Shown: one piece after another, positions 16,224-24,491 of the stretch
How positions within the stretch are numbered: the first letter of the stretch is position 1
How the letters are laid out: the number at the start of each line of letters is the position of its first letter
NCBI GenBank assembly: GCA_000955785.1
Contig: JYOD01000091.1
Location: 1-64,000 of the forward strand
Direction: 5' to 3'
DNA length: 64,000 nucleotides
Source: Burkholderiaceae bacterium 16
GTDB taxonomy: Bacteria > Pseudomonadota > Gammaproteobacteria > Burkholderiales > Burkholderiaceae
Program-made: the position numbers and the translations under genes
Notes under the pieces: generated by a model
Database searches by the model: none
The model's input: the letters and a program-made list of their open reading frames with translations, nothing else
Told to the model about the DNA's origin: nothing

Positions 16224-17132
16224 CTATGCGGCCGCCTCGACCACCGATACCGCCCTTTCCGCCGCCGGGGACAGCGTGCGCTGCGCCAGGCGCACGATCA
16301 CGAACTCCACGGTCATGGCAGGGCTCCCCGCCAGTTCCAGCGGCACGAGCGCGCCGGCCTCCAGCTCGGCCCTGAGCGCGCGCGCGGGCGCCAGCAGGAC
16401 CGCATCGGAATGCCGCGCCAGGTGCACCAGTGCGCGAAAGTCGTTGCACTCCACCTGCAAGGGGAGGGTTTCGCCAGGCCGGCAGCCAAGCAGCCTGCGC
16501 AGTTGCCCGTGGCCGTACGGCGGCAGCGTCACCGACACCAGGGCGGCCTCGCGCAACAGCGCCGGCGTGACCCGCCCGCGGCAAAGCGGATGGTCCGGGC
16601 GCACATACCAGCCCGAGCGCTCCGGCCGCAGCCGCCGAACCTCCAGTTCCGCCACCGGCGGAATCGTGCGGTGCTCCGCCACCAGGAAATCCAGCGTCTC
16701 CGCGTGCAAGGCGGCGAGCAGCGCCGGCGCGCCATTTACCTCGGCCGTCACGCGCAGCTTCGGCCATTGGCGATTCATGGCGGATAGCACCTCGGGCAGC
16801 AGGATGGCCGCGGGAAATGGCCCCATCCCCAGTTGGACGCTGCCAATCTCGTGCTGCTGCACCAGCGCGAGATCGCGCGACAGGCAACGGGTTTCGAACA
16901 GGATGCGGCGGGCCCGCTCAGCCACCATGCGCCCCGCCGACGTCAACGCGACCCCGCGCGCGCCGCGGTCGAACAGCGGCATGCCGGCCTCGGCTTCCAG
17001 CGCCTGGATGCTGCGGGTCAGCGCGGGCTGGCTCAGGTGCACGCGGCGGGCGGCGGCCGCCAGCGAGCCCTCTTCCGCCACTGCGATCAGGTGTTCCAGG
17101 CGCTTCAGGTTCAAGACATGCGCTCCATGCAT
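16224..17132 (-). CDS. LysR-type regulator, probable SdsB-like activator
   Basis: A 302-residue LysR protein with the HTH at about 8-66 (LEHLIAVAEEGSLAAAARRVHLSQPALTRSIQALE split over two helices) and an effector domain to the C-terminus. It diverges from the alkylsulfatase gene across only 82 bp. In Pseudomonas, alkylsulfatase genes of this type are paired with a LysR activator (SdsB), so regulation of the neighbour is the likely role. The AT-rich segment around 17139-17165 should hold both promoters and the binding site. Confidence 0.82.
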   Translation of the reverse strand: MHGAHVLNLKRLEHLIAVAEEGSLAAAARRVHLSQPALTRSIQALEAEAGMPLFDRGARGVALTSAGRMVAERARRILFETRCLSRDLALVQQHEIGSVQLGMGPFPAAILLPEVLSAMNRQWPKLRVTAEVNGAPALLAALHAETLDFLVAEHRTIPPVAELEVRRLRPERSGWYVRPDHPLCRGRVTPALLREAALVSVTLPPYGHGQLRRLLGCRPGETLPLQVECNDFRALVHLARHSDAVLLAPARALRAELEAGALVPLELAGSPAMTVEFVIVRLAQRTLSPAAERAVSVVEAAA

Positions 17133-17214
17133 TGCTGGGATAAAAAACTTGCAATTGAATTATAGGTTCCAGTCGACTCCAATAGTCGCCTTGCCCGTTT
17201 CACAGAGCCTTGCC

Positions 17215-19191
17215 ATGTCCCTTCGCCGTACCTTGCCCGCCCTGCTGGCGCTCCTTGCCTTCCAGGCTGCCACCGCCCAGACGGCCAGCGCGCCGGCTTC
17301 GCCCGCGACCGCCCAGGCCAATGCGGCGTGGCTGCAAGCGCTGCCCTTCGGCGACCGGCAGGATTTCGAGGATGCCCATCGCGGCCTGGTGGCACGCTTC
17401 CCCGAAGCCACCATCCGCACCGCGGATGGCCGGGTGGCGTGGGATTTCAACGCCTATGCCTTCGAGCGCGCCGAAGCCGCGCCGCCTACGGTCAACCCCA
17501 GCCTGTGGCGGCTCGCGCAGCTCAACAACGAAGCGGGCCTGTTCAAGGTCACTGACCGCGTCTACCAGGTGCGCGGGGCCGACCTCTCGAACATGAACAT
17601 CATCGAGGGCGACACCGGCATCATCGTGATGGACCCGCTGATCACCGCCGAGACCGCGAGCGCGGCCCTGGCGCTGTACTACGCGCACCGGCCCCGCAAG
17701 CCGGTCGTCGCCGTGATCTACACGCACAGCCATGCCGACCATTTCGGCGGCGCCAAGGGCATCGCCGATGAAGCCGACGTCAAGGCCGGCAAGGTGGCCG
17801 TGATCGCGCCGGCCGGCTTCATGGAAGAAGCCGTCAGCGAAAACGTGCTGGCAGGCAACGCCATGAGCCGGCGCGCGCAATACATGTACGGCGCCACCCT
17901 GCCCCGCAGCGCGACAGGGCAAGTCGACGCGGGACTGGGCAAGGGCACCTCGCGCGGCACGGTCACGCTGCTGGCACCTACCGACCTGATCACCAAGACC
18001 ATAGAGACGCGCCGCGTCGATGGCATCGACATCGAGTTCCAGCTCACGCCCGGCACCGAGGCGCCGGCCGAGATGAACCTCTACTTCCCGCAGATGCGCA
18101 CCCTGTGCATCGCGGAGAACGCCGCCCGCACCCAGCACAACATCCTGACCATCCGTGGCGCGCAGGTGCGCGACGCCAAGGCGTGGTCGTACTACATCGG
18201 CCAGGCACTGGCGCGCTATGGCGAGCGCAGCGACATCCTGATCGCGCAGCACCACTGGCCCACCTGGGGCCAGGCGCGCATCAACGAGTTCCTGTCGGAC
18301 CAGCGCGATATGTACGCCTACCTGAACGACCAGACGCTGCGCCTGATGAACCATGGCATGACGCCCATGGACATTGCCGACACGCTTCGCAAGCTGCCCG
18401 AGCCGCTGGCCAGCAAATGGTATGCGCGCGACTACTACGGCTCCATCAGCCACAACGTACGCGCCGTCTACCAGCGCTACCTGGGCTTCTACGACGGCAA
18501 TCCCGCCCACCTGAACCCGCTGCCGCCGGTGCAGGGCGCAAAGAAGATGATTGAATGGATGGGCGGGCCGGACGCGGTCCTGGCCAAGGCGCGCGAAGCC
18601 TATGCCCGCGGCGAATACCGCTGGGTGGCGCAGATCGGCAATGAACTCGTCTTTGCCGACCCGTCCAACGCGGCGGCCCGTGCGCTGCAGGCCGATGCGC
18701 TGGAGCAGCTCGGCTACCAGACCGAGAACGCCACCTGGCGCAACGCCTACCTCACCGGCGCGCAGGAACTGCGCAACGGCGTCAAGCGGGGCGCGTCCGG
18801 TGGCACCACATCGCCCGACATGGTGCGCGCGCTGACCGTACCGTACTTCTTCGACTACCTTGCCGTACGCCTGAACGCCGACAAGGCTGCCGGCGAGGCC
18901 ATGACGCTGAACTGGAACTTCACAGACCTGCGGCAGCGCTACGCCATGACCCTGCGCAACAGTGCGCTGACCTACCTGGCCGACACGCAACATCCGCGGC
19001 CCACGGCGTCGCTCACCCTGGACAAGGCCACGCTCGACCGCATCAGCCTCAGGCAACTGACGCTGCCGGAAGCGATCAGCAATGGCAGCATTCGCATTGA
19101 CGGAGATCCCAAGGCGGTGGCGTCGCTGTTCGGCATGCTGGATAGTTTTGACGGATACTTCAATATTGTCACGCCGCAGGCGGCACCTTGA
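17215..19191 (+). CDS. sdsA: Alkyl sulfatase of the SdsA1 family (metallo-beta-lactamase fold)
   Basis: A 658-residue exported protein: signal peptide (1-22), a metallo-beta-lactamase domain with THSHADHFGG (His171, His173, Asp175, His176; the Pseudomonas enzyme has the same motif two positions earlier), metal-ligand region CIAENAARTQHN, and AQHHWPTWG. A dimerisation domain and a C-terminal SCP2-like domain (about 530-658) that holds the alkyl chain follow. The family uses two zinc ions to cleave primary or secondary alkyl sulfates such as SDS to alcohol and sulfate in the periplasm. ATG 17215 is chosen because it starts the signal peptide; the same frame is open far upstream but overlaps the LysR gene. 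Confidence 0.9.
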   Translation: MSLRRTLPALLALLAFQAATAQTASAPASPATAQANAAWLQALPFGDRQDFEDAHRGLVARFPEATIRTADGRVAWDFNAYAFERAEAAPPTVNPSLWRLAQLNNEAGLFKVTDRVYQVRGADLSNMNIIEGDTGIIVMDPLITAETASAALALYYAHRPRKPVVAVIYTHSHADHFGGAKGIADEADVKAGKVAVIAPAGFMEEAVSENVLAGNAMSRRAQYMYGATLPRSATGQVDAGLGKGTSRGTVTLLAPTDLITKTIETRRVDGIDIEFQLTPGTEAPAEMNLYFPQMRTLCIAENAARTQHNILTIRGAQVRDAKAWSYYIGQALARYGERSDILIAQHHWPTWGQARINEFLSDQRDMYAYLNDQTLRLMNHGMTPMDIADTLRKLPEPLASKWYARDYYGSISHNVRAVYQRYLGFYDGNPAHLNPLPPVQGAKKMIEWMGGPDAVLAKAREAYARGEYRWVAQIGNELVFADPSNAAARALQADALEQLGYQTENATWRNAYLTGAQELRNGVKRGASGGTTSPDMVRALTVPYFFDYLAVRLNADKAAGEAMTLNWNFTDLRQRYAMTLRNSALTYLADTQHPRPTASLTLDKATLDRISLRQLTLPEAISNGSIRIDGDPKAVASLFGMLDSFDGYFNIVTPQAAP

Positions 19192-19216
19192 AGGCGCCGC
19201 AATCATGGAGAGACCG

Positions 19217-19498
19217 ATGCCGATGCGAGTGACCTGCCCCTTCAGCGCGCTTCTCTTTTGCTGCGTTGCCGCATGCGCAACGCAAGCGCCGGTGGGACCG
19301 GCAAAGCCGCAAACGCCCGCTCCCGCGGCGAATATGCCTGGCTCCGACCGGGATGCGAATGGCTGCATCCCCTCGGCCGGATACGCCTGGTGCACGCGCA
19401 CCAGGCAATGTGTGCGTCCGGGCGAGCTGGCCCAGAAACAGGGCTTTAAGCTCACCCTGGAATCATTCGACGGCTACTGCGCCAACCCGGAGCAATAG
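19217..19498 (+). CDS. Small Cys-rich lipoprotein
   Basis: A 93-residue protein with a lipoprotein signal and lipobox CVAAC at about residues 14-18, a Pro/Ala linker, and a C-terminal module with four cysteines (GCIPSAGYAWC, RQCVRPGELAQ, GYC). The same short module occurs in many small bacterial envelope proteins of unknown role. GGAGAG at 19208-19213 fits the ATG at 19217 better than the one at 19205. It starts 26 bp after the alkylsulfatase stop and is probably co-transcribed. Confidence 0.65.
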   Translation: MPMRVTCPFSALLFCCVAACATQAPVGPAKPQTPAPAANMPGSDRDANGCIPSAGYAWCTRTRQCVRPGELAQKQGFKLTLESFDGYCANPEQ

Positions 19499-19555
19499 AC
19501 GTCTGCATATGCGCCGGGGAAAGCTCGCCTCGGCAAACCCGTAATTTCCGGATTG

Positions 19556-20060
19556 CTATTTCCCCAATCCCTCCTCGAAGAACTGCAGCAGCGCCTGCGC
19601 CCGTGCCGTACGCCCACGCCGCGTCAGCACCAGTAAAGTCACCGGGGCGCTGTCGAATTCCCAGTCGGCAAGCATGCGGACCAGCGAGCCGCGCGCCACC
19701 GCCTCCGCTATCCCATTCCGAGCGCAGCACCAGGCCCAGCCCTTGTTCCGCCCACTGGCGGGCGACGCTGCCATCGTTGGTGGTAAAGGGCGGCACGACC
19801 CGCAGCGTCACGCGTGCCGAGAGCCGGCGCGCGGCGCCCGGACCCGGCCGGCGAAAGCGCCACAGCGTCACGTCCTCGTCGTTCTCGCGAATACAGATGC
19901 AGGCGTGTTCCAGCAATTCGCGCGGATCGGCAGGCGTACCATGCGCGCGCAGGTAAGCCGGGCTTGCGCACAGCCAGCGCGCATTCGGTGCGAGCGTGCG
20001 GGCGATCCAGGAGGAGTCCCGTACCGCGCCGACCAGTCGCAGGTCCTCGATCTGGATCAT
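19556..20060 (-). pseudogene. LysR regulator remnant, truncated and frameshifted
   Basis: The frame from 20060 gives an effector-domain sequence typical of LysR proteins (LVGAVRDSSWIARTLAPN, LCASPAYLRAHG), but the whole N-terminal helix-turn-helix is missing. Near 19715 the reading frame changes: the true C-terminus (LADWEFDSAPVTLLVLTRRG to FFEEGLGK) continues in another frame and stops at 19556. Two separate lesions mean the gene is dead. A HAD-family gene starts on the other strand 126 bp upstream. Confidence 0.8.
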
Positions 20061-20185
20061 TCACTTCAGCTTAACGATTGATGTTCCGGTACTTAACCAC
20101 GAGCCACGGACTCCTTCCTACACTGAGGGCCTGTCGCGACTGCCGATGGCCGCTGACAACCACCCCACTCACGTAAAAGGCCCCC

Positions 20186-20854
20186 ATGGATACCCCCGAC
20201 CATTCTCGCGCCCCTGCCTGGCCCCGCGCCGTCTTGTTCGACCTGCTCACTGCCTTGCTGGATTCCTGGACTATCTGGAACGCCGCCGCCGGATCGGAGG
20301 CGCAAGGCAGGGCGTGGCGGGCGGAGTACCTGAAGCGGACCTATGGTTGCGGCGCCTACGTCAGCTATGAGCAGCTGGTGCGGGAGGCAGCCCGGCATGT
20401 TGGCCTGCCCGCCAGCGCGCCGGAAGCGCTCGAGGCCGGCTGGGACGCGCTCCCGGCATGGGATGGCGCGCGCGAACTGCTGCGGGCGCTGCGGCCGCAT
20501 TGCCGCCTGGCGGTGGTGACCAACTGCTCCGAACGCCTGGGGCGACGTGCCGCTGCCCTGCTCGATATCGACTGGGATGTGGTCGTCACCTCCGAGGAAG
20601 CCGGCTTCTACAAGCCGGATCCGCGCCCGTATCAACTGGCGCTGAAGCAGCTCGGCGTGCCTGCCGCGAATGCCGCCTTCGTTGCGGGCTCGGGCTATGA
20701 CATGTTCGGAACCTCGGCCGTGGGCTTGCGTACCTACTGGCATAACCGGGTGGGCCTGGCCCTGGCCGCGGGCGCGCCGGCACCTGAGGCCGAGTTCGCG
20801 ACGCTGGAGCCGGCGCTACCTTGGCTGCGGTCCTTTCACGCTGCAACTTGCTAG
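20186..20854 (+). CDS. HAD-superfamily hydrolase (haloacid dehalogenase-like)
   Basis: A 222-residue HAD protein. Motif I is LFDLLTALLDSW (nucleophile Asp20), motif II is VVTNCSE near residue 112, and the C-terminal EEAGFYKPDPRPYQ (about 137-150) and GSGYDMFG segments supply the remaining motifs. The second Asp of the phosphatase DxD pattern is replaced by Leu, as in haloacid dehalogenases and some other non-phosphatase members, so phosphatase activity is doubtful. The true substrate is unknown. Its neighbours are pseudogenes, so context gives little help. Confidence 0.75.
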   Translation: MDTPDHSRAPAWPRAVLFDLLTALLDSWTIWNAAAGSEAQGRAWRAEYLKRTYGCGAYVSYEQLVREAARHVGLPASAPEALEAGWDALPAWDGARELLRALRPHCRLAVVTNCSERLGRRAAALLDIDWDVVVTSEEAGFYKPDPRPYQLALKQLGVPAANAAFVAGSGYDMFGTSAVGLRTYWHNRVGLALAAGAPAPEAEFATLEPALPWLRSFHAATC

Positions 20855-20866
20855 GGAACGCCCGCC

Positions 20867-21240
20867 ATGTCCGGCATTCCATCTCCTTTTGGCCGCCGCC
20901 TGCTGGCGGCAGCCACCCTGTCCCTGGATTCGCGAGCCATGGCACAAAGTCCGGCGTTTCCCGCGCGGCCCATCACGCTGGTGGTGCCGTTCCCGGCTGG
21001 CGGACCCAGTGACGCGCTCGCGCGGGGCTTTGCCAGACAGATGGGCGATCAGCTCGGCCAGGCCATGGTCATCGAGAATCTCGCCGGCGCGGGCGGCACC
21101 ATAGGCCTTGCCAAGCTGGCGAAGGCCGCGCCTGACGGCTACACGCCGGGCTTCGGCACGACGGAACCCATGTGGCCAACGTGGCTGCCCTACGACCCGG
21201 TCGCGGACTTCAAGCCCATCGGGCTCGCCGGATCGGCGCC
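20867..21240 (+). pseudogene. 5' part of a Bug-type solute receptor gene, truncated by deletion
   Basis: This frame encodes a signal-like N-terminus and the first third of a tripartite-tricarboxylate receptor: PARPITLVVPFPAGGPSDAL, then VIENLAGAGGTIGLAKLAKAAPDGYT, and finally YDPVADFKPIGLAGSAP. The intact family is about 320 residues. Here the homology stops near codon 125 and the sequence continues directly into the tail of an unrelated gene, so this is a deletion junction. It starts 12 bp after the HAD gene. Confidence 0.75.
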
Positions 21241-21456
21241 GTGCGGCCGGGGTACGTGCTCAGCGGCGCCAACCAGGAACATGGCATTCTCTTGCGGGAA
21301 GGCTCCCCGGAGCCCGACATCGCAACGCGCTTCCCTGTCGGCACGCTGCTGCGCATCCTGCCCAATCATGCCTGCGCGACAGGGGCGCAATTTCCTGAAT
21401 ATCACGCGCTCGCGCAAGACGGCGAGCTCGCCACCTGGAGCCGGTTTCATGGATGA
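21240..21456 (+). pseudogene. 3' remnant of a D-threonine aldolase / D-serine dehydratase-like gene
   Basis: In the frame ending with TGA at 21454-21456 the protein reads VRPGYVLSGANQEHGILL, then PVGTLLRILPNHACATGAQF. These are the C-terminal metal-site motifs (EHG and NHACAT) of the alanine-racemase-fold D-threonine aldolase or D-serine dehydratase family. Only about 70 of some 370 residues remain; the 5' part is replaced by the truncated Bug gene. Its stop overlaps the RidA start (ATGGATGA), which shows that the two genes once formed an operon. Confidence 0.75.
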
Positions 21457-21877
21457 TAATCAGAATCACGCAGTACAGACTGCACAGTCTGTACAGACGG
21501 TCTCGCCCGCCGGGCTCTCCGCGCCGGGCGGACACTACAGCCACGCAACGGTCGCCAATGGCTTTGTCTTCGTGTCCGGCCAGCTTCCGGTCACGCCTGA
21601 CGGGCAAAAGCTCTCCGCCGCCCCCTTCGACGAGCAGGCGCGGCAGGTGCTGGCAAACGTGGAGGCGGCGCTGGTCGCCGCCGGGAGCGGTATCGCCGGA
21701 CTGGTCCAGGTCCGTGTCTACGTGGACAGCATTGAGAACTGGCCGGCATTCAACGCCATCTACGCGGCATGGGCGGGCAACGCGCGCCCGGCGCGGGCGA
21801 TCGTGCCGACCGGTCCGCTGCATTTCGGGCTAAAGGTCGAAGTGGAGGCCACGGCGGTTGTCCTTCCGGCCGCATGA
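21449..21877 (+). CDS. RidA/YjgF-family enamine/imine deaminase
   Basis: A 142-residue protein with the RidA fold: GGHYSHATVANGFVFVSGQLP, then LANVEAALVAAG, VRVYVDSIENWPAFNAIYAAW, and a C-terminal VEVEATAVV. RidA proteins hydrolyse reactive enamine or imine intermediates made by PLP enzymes. The start ATG at 21449 overlaps the stop of the D-threonine-aldolase-like remnant, so its original partner enzyme is now lost. It may still be transcribed from upstream. The usual active-site Arg near residue 105 appears conserved in ARPARAIVP. Confidence 0.8.
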   Translation: MDDNQNHAVQTAQSVQTVSPAGLSAPGGHYSHATVANGFVFVSGQLPVTPDGQKLSAAPFDEQARQVLANVEAALVAAGSGIAGLVQVRVYVDSIENWPAFNAIYAAWAGNARPARAIVPTGPLHFGLKVEVEATAVVLPAA

Positions 21878-22025
21878 CACCGCTGCGCTGAACCAAGCGG
21901 CCGCAAGCGCTAACACGCTGCCATGCGCGGCCAATCAATGACTACAATGCAAGGCAGCCATTCGACAGCAACACGCCCCGCTCACGACCCCATGTGACGC
22001 GGCCGGCAAAGGCTGGGAGAACCGC

Positions 22026-22226
22026 ATGAGCAACGATCCGAAGCACTTCAGGCCACTGGACCCGGGAAGGATCAACATGATGGATGCGCTTGAAGTGCAG
22101 TACTGGTGCACGGAGCTTAACTGCACGCAGTCCGAACTCCAGGAGGCCGTGGCAAACTCAGGCGATCACATTTCCGCCGTCCGGGCCCGCCTGGAGGCGT
22201 TGTACCCGGACAAGCGGCACGGATAG
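22026..22226 (+). CDS. Small DUF3606 family protein
   Basis: A 66-residue protein with the DUF3606 pattern: DPGRINMMDALEVQYWC, a short turn, SELQEAVANSGDHISAVRARL. These small helical proteins are widespread in proteobacteria and sometimes associated with stress; the function is not known. A GGGAGAA site precedes the start. It stands alone between RidA and the convergent SRPBCC-GST gene. Confidence 0.75.
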   Translation: MSNDPKHFRPLDPGRINMMDALEVQYWCTELNCTQSELQEAVANSGDHISAVRARLEALYPDKRHG

Positions 22227-22254
22227 CTGATCCGCCTCCACTCAGGTCCCGCCG

Positions 22255-23337
22255 TCAGCCAAGCTGCGGCTGCGTGGCGGCAAAGCTGGGCCGCTCGCGC
22301 ATGACCGCCTGCGCGCGCCGCACGTTGGGGCACTTCTCCAGCAGCTCGGCCCCTTCAGCGAACATGCCGACATACGTCAGGATCGGCGCGAGGAACAGGT
22401 CCGCCATCGACAGCGCCGTGCCAGCCAGGTAGTCGCGATCGCCGTATGCGCCCTCCAGCGCCTGGAGTTGCGCGGCTATCTCCGGCAGCGCCGCATCGAT
22501 CACCGCGCGATCGGGCTGGCCGTTCTCTCCCTTTGGAAAGATGTACTGCAGGACGTAGCGGCGGACCATCGTGTCATAGGCATGGCAGTTGATCAGGCTG
22601 ATCCACTGCTCGCAGCGCGCACGGGCGATGGGGCCGGATTTTTCAAGCAGGCTCGGTCCGTCAAAGGCTTCCTCGATATAGCCCAGGATCGCGCGGGTTT
22701 CGTAGAACGCGATCGGTCCGTCGGTCAGCACGGGAATGCGCCCGAACGGATTGTGCGCAAGCACCTCCGGCGAATGCGGCGGCACCGGCTTCAGCGTGTA
22801 AGCCACGCCTTTTTCCTCAAGCGCCATGCGCACCGTGCGGCAGTAGCTGCTGCGCGGATCGCCGATCACGGTCACGGTGCCAGCGCTGCCCGCCGGATCG
22901 AGGTAGTCGCTGAGGCGGTTGAACACCGATTGCCATCCACCCATATGCGAGTCGCGCTCGCGCGCTTCCGGGAAGCCGCTGTGGCGCATGTGCAGACGGG
23001 TGCCGCCCTCCTTCTCCGTCAGCGTGACTTCGATCAGCGTCTTGATCTCCCGCGGTATTTCGCCGGATTCCCAGGTCCAGGTATAGGCGAGGAAGTCAGC
23101 GCGGTCGATCGCCTGGTACTCGCCGCCCACGATGTGCTTCGCGCCATCGCGCCCGCCCATCACGATGCGGTACTTGCCGCCGACACGTGCGTCGGCGCTG
23201 GCTTCCAGCACGCTCATGCCGCGCGGGCAATGCCACGCGGCCAGCGCGGCCTGGCTGGTAAATGCATCGAAGACCTTCTCGCGCGGGGCGCGGATGAAGC
23301 GTTCCATTTCCAGGTGGAAGGTAGCGGCTTGGGTCAT
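22255..23337 (-). CDS. Fusion protein: SRPBCC (AHSA1-like) domain plus glutathione S-transferase
   Basis: A 360-residue protein made of two domains usually encoded separately. Residues about 1-150 are an AHSA1/SRPBCC ligand-binding domain (RFIRAPREKVFDAFTS, WTWESGEIP, LHMRHSGFPE, GGWQSVFNRL). Residues about 154-360 are a GST: a thioredoxin-fold half with SSYCRTVRMALEEKGV and NPFGRIPVL plus YETRAILGYI, then an all-helical half with LAGTALSMADLFLAPIL. The reading frame is continuous across the join. The start overlaps the ArsR stop by four bases (ATGA), so the two are translationally coupled. A role in binding or conjugating a hydrophobic toxic compound is a guess. Confidence 0.8.
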   Translation of the reverse strand: MTQAATFHLEMERFIRAPREKVFDAFTSQAALAAWHCPRGMSVLEASADARVGGKYRIVMGGRDGAKHIVGGEYQAIDRADFLAYTWTWESGEIPREIKTLIEVTLTEKEGGTRLHMRHSGFPEARERDSHMGGWQSVFNRLSDYLDPAGSAGTVTVIGDPRSSYCRTVRMALEEKGVAYTLKPVPPHSPEVLAHNPFGRIPVLTDGPIAFYETRAILGYIEEAFDGPSLLEKSGPIARARCEQWISLINCHAYDTMVRRYVLQYIFPKGENGQPDRAVIDAALPEIAAQLQALEGAYGDRDYLAGTALSMADLFLAPILTYVGMFAEGAELLEKCPNVRRAQAVMRERPSFAATQPQLG

Positions 23338-23717
23338 GATTTTTTCCCTCGGGATTTGCTTTCGCTGCGGGCGCCTTCGGTGACGCCCGCCGCATGGGTG
23401 CGTTCGACGAACTCAACGAGGCGATCCAGGTTGCCTTCCCAATGGCGCCGGTAAGTACCCAGCCAGTCATGCGCGTCGCGCAACGCATCGGCCCGCAGGT
23501 GGCAGATGCGCCAGCGCGCGTTGACTTCGCGTTCGATCAGTCCGGCTTCCGCAAGCACGCGCAGGTGCTTCGAAATCGCCGGAGCGGACATCTCGAACGG
23601 ACGCGCCAGCTCGCTTACCGGCGCCTCCCCTTCGGCCAGGCGCGCCAGGATCGCACGGCGTGTCGGGTCAGCCAGGGCGGCAAAGATGGTGGTGAGCGGG
23701 TCGATGGAGGATGGCAT
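23334..23717 (-). CDS. ArsR-family winged-helix repressor
   Basis: A 127-residue ArsR/SmtB-type protein: TTIFAALADPTRRAILARL, FEMSAPAISKHLRVLAEAGL, VNARWRICHLRADALRDAHDWL. It has no clear metal-binding Cys motif, and belongs to the subgroup encoded with SRPBCC proteins. The start is at 23717, just 5 bp from a perfect inverted repeat, so autorepression is very likely. The operon is arsR-like then SRPBCC-GST. Confidence 0.88.
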   Translation of the reverse strand: MPSSIDPLTTIFAALADPTRRAILARLAEGEAPVSELARPFEMSAPAISKHLRVLAEAGLIEREVNARWRICHLRADALRDAHDWLGTYRRHWEGNLDRLVEFVERTHAAGVTEGARSESKSRGKKS

Positions 23718-23722
23718 GGACT

Positions 23723-23744
23723 CATTTAACCTTATGGTTAAATG
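23723..23744. promoter_or_regulatory. ArsR operator, perfect 9-bp inverted repeat
   Basis: CATTTAACC at 23723-23731 and GGTTAAATG at 23736-23744 are exact reverse complements with a TTAT spacer. It lies immediately upstream of the ArsR start codon. The AT-rich dyad stands out in GC-rich surroundings and is the expected form of an ArsR-type operator overlapping the promoter. Confidence 0.85.
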
Positions 23745-23930
23745 AAAGTCAAGGCGGAAAATCACGGGCGCCGCGCGATTTGGGCTGGTGGAATAAATCC
23801 CCCGCCCGATGCGTTTACCGTGAGGGCAAGAGATGCGCGACAGGTGCGGCATGTGCATGTGCGTGCGCATGCGCTATGCTGGACGGATGTCCCCGATAAA
23901 CACGACCCGCGCAGACGCTGGAGAATGGTC

Positions 23931-24452
23931 ATGCAATATCGCTTAGTCAGATGGATGGCCGCGGCCGCCGCCGCGTTCGCGCTGTGTGCCTGCGCGAGCC
24001 TGAACCCCGTGCAGACCGCGCAAAAAATGATGGGCAGTCCGCAAAGTACCGTGCGCGACACGTTCGGCGCCCCCACCGAGACCTATCAGCTCGCCGGGGG
24101 CACCAGCCGCTGGATCTACTCGAAACAGCCGCTCGGATTCGAGGTCTACGCCGCGGATTTCGACGCAAGCGGAAACCTGTCCAACTTCCGCCAGATGCTG
24201 ACCGAGAAGGAGATCTACGAGGCACGGCCGGGTGTCTGGACCAAGCGCGACGTAGCCGAGCGCTTTGGCATGCCGCGCGAGCCGGTCCAGTATTACCCCC
24301 TCATGAAGCGCGAGGCATGGTCGTACCGGCTTTATACAGGCGGCTACATGCCGGCCCACTTCAGCGCCTATTTTGACGACCGCGGCGTACTGGACCGCAC
24401 CATGATCATCCTCGACATGATCGGCGGCGACAGCCGTGACGCCAGCAAGTAA
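23931..24452 (+). CDS. Lipoprotein of unknown function, BamE/OmlA-like fold
   Basis: A 173-residue protein with a lipoprotein signal (residues 1-22, lipobox LCACAS). Its body repeats a short alpha/beta unit twice: MGSPQSTVRDTFGAPTETYQ with the DFDASGNL strand, and KRDVAERFGMPREPVQYYP with YFDDRGVL. This GxPxxxVxxxFGxP pattern is typical of BamE/OmlA-like outer-membrane lipoproteins. ATG 23931 is preceded by GGAG; an ATG two codons earlier is also possible. It is convergent with a RidA-type gene across a hairpin. Confidence 0.7.
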   Translation: MQYRLVRWMAAAAAAFALCACASLNPVQTAQKMMGSPQSTVRDTFGAPTETYQLAGGTSRWIYSKQPLGFEVYAADFDASGNLSNFRQMLTEKEIYEARPGVWTKRDVAERFGMPREPVQYYPLMKREAWSYRLYTGGYMPAHFSAYFDDRGVLDRTMIILDMIGGDSRDASK

Positions 24453-24464
24453 AGCCATTGGCAT

Positions 24465-24482
24465 CCGGCGCGACGGCGCCGG
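24465..24482. terminator. Bidirectional hairpin between convergent genes
   Basis: CCGGCGC (24465-24471) pairs with GCGCCGG (24476-24482) around a 4-nt loop in the 39-bp gap between the convergent lipoprotein and RidA-type genes. No long T-run is present. Confidence 0.45.
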
Positions 24483-24491
24483 AATCGCCGT

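Noticed and set aside
16078..17214. A 5' extension of the alkylsulfatase frame by almost 380 codons
   Set aside because: The extension is antisense to the LysR gene and of unnatural composition (Ser/Arg/Ala-rich). The signal peptide at 17215 marks the true start.
17200..19455. A 751-codon open frame on the minus strand
   Set aside because: It is antisense to the alkylsulfatase gene, whose metal motif and signal peptide are clear.
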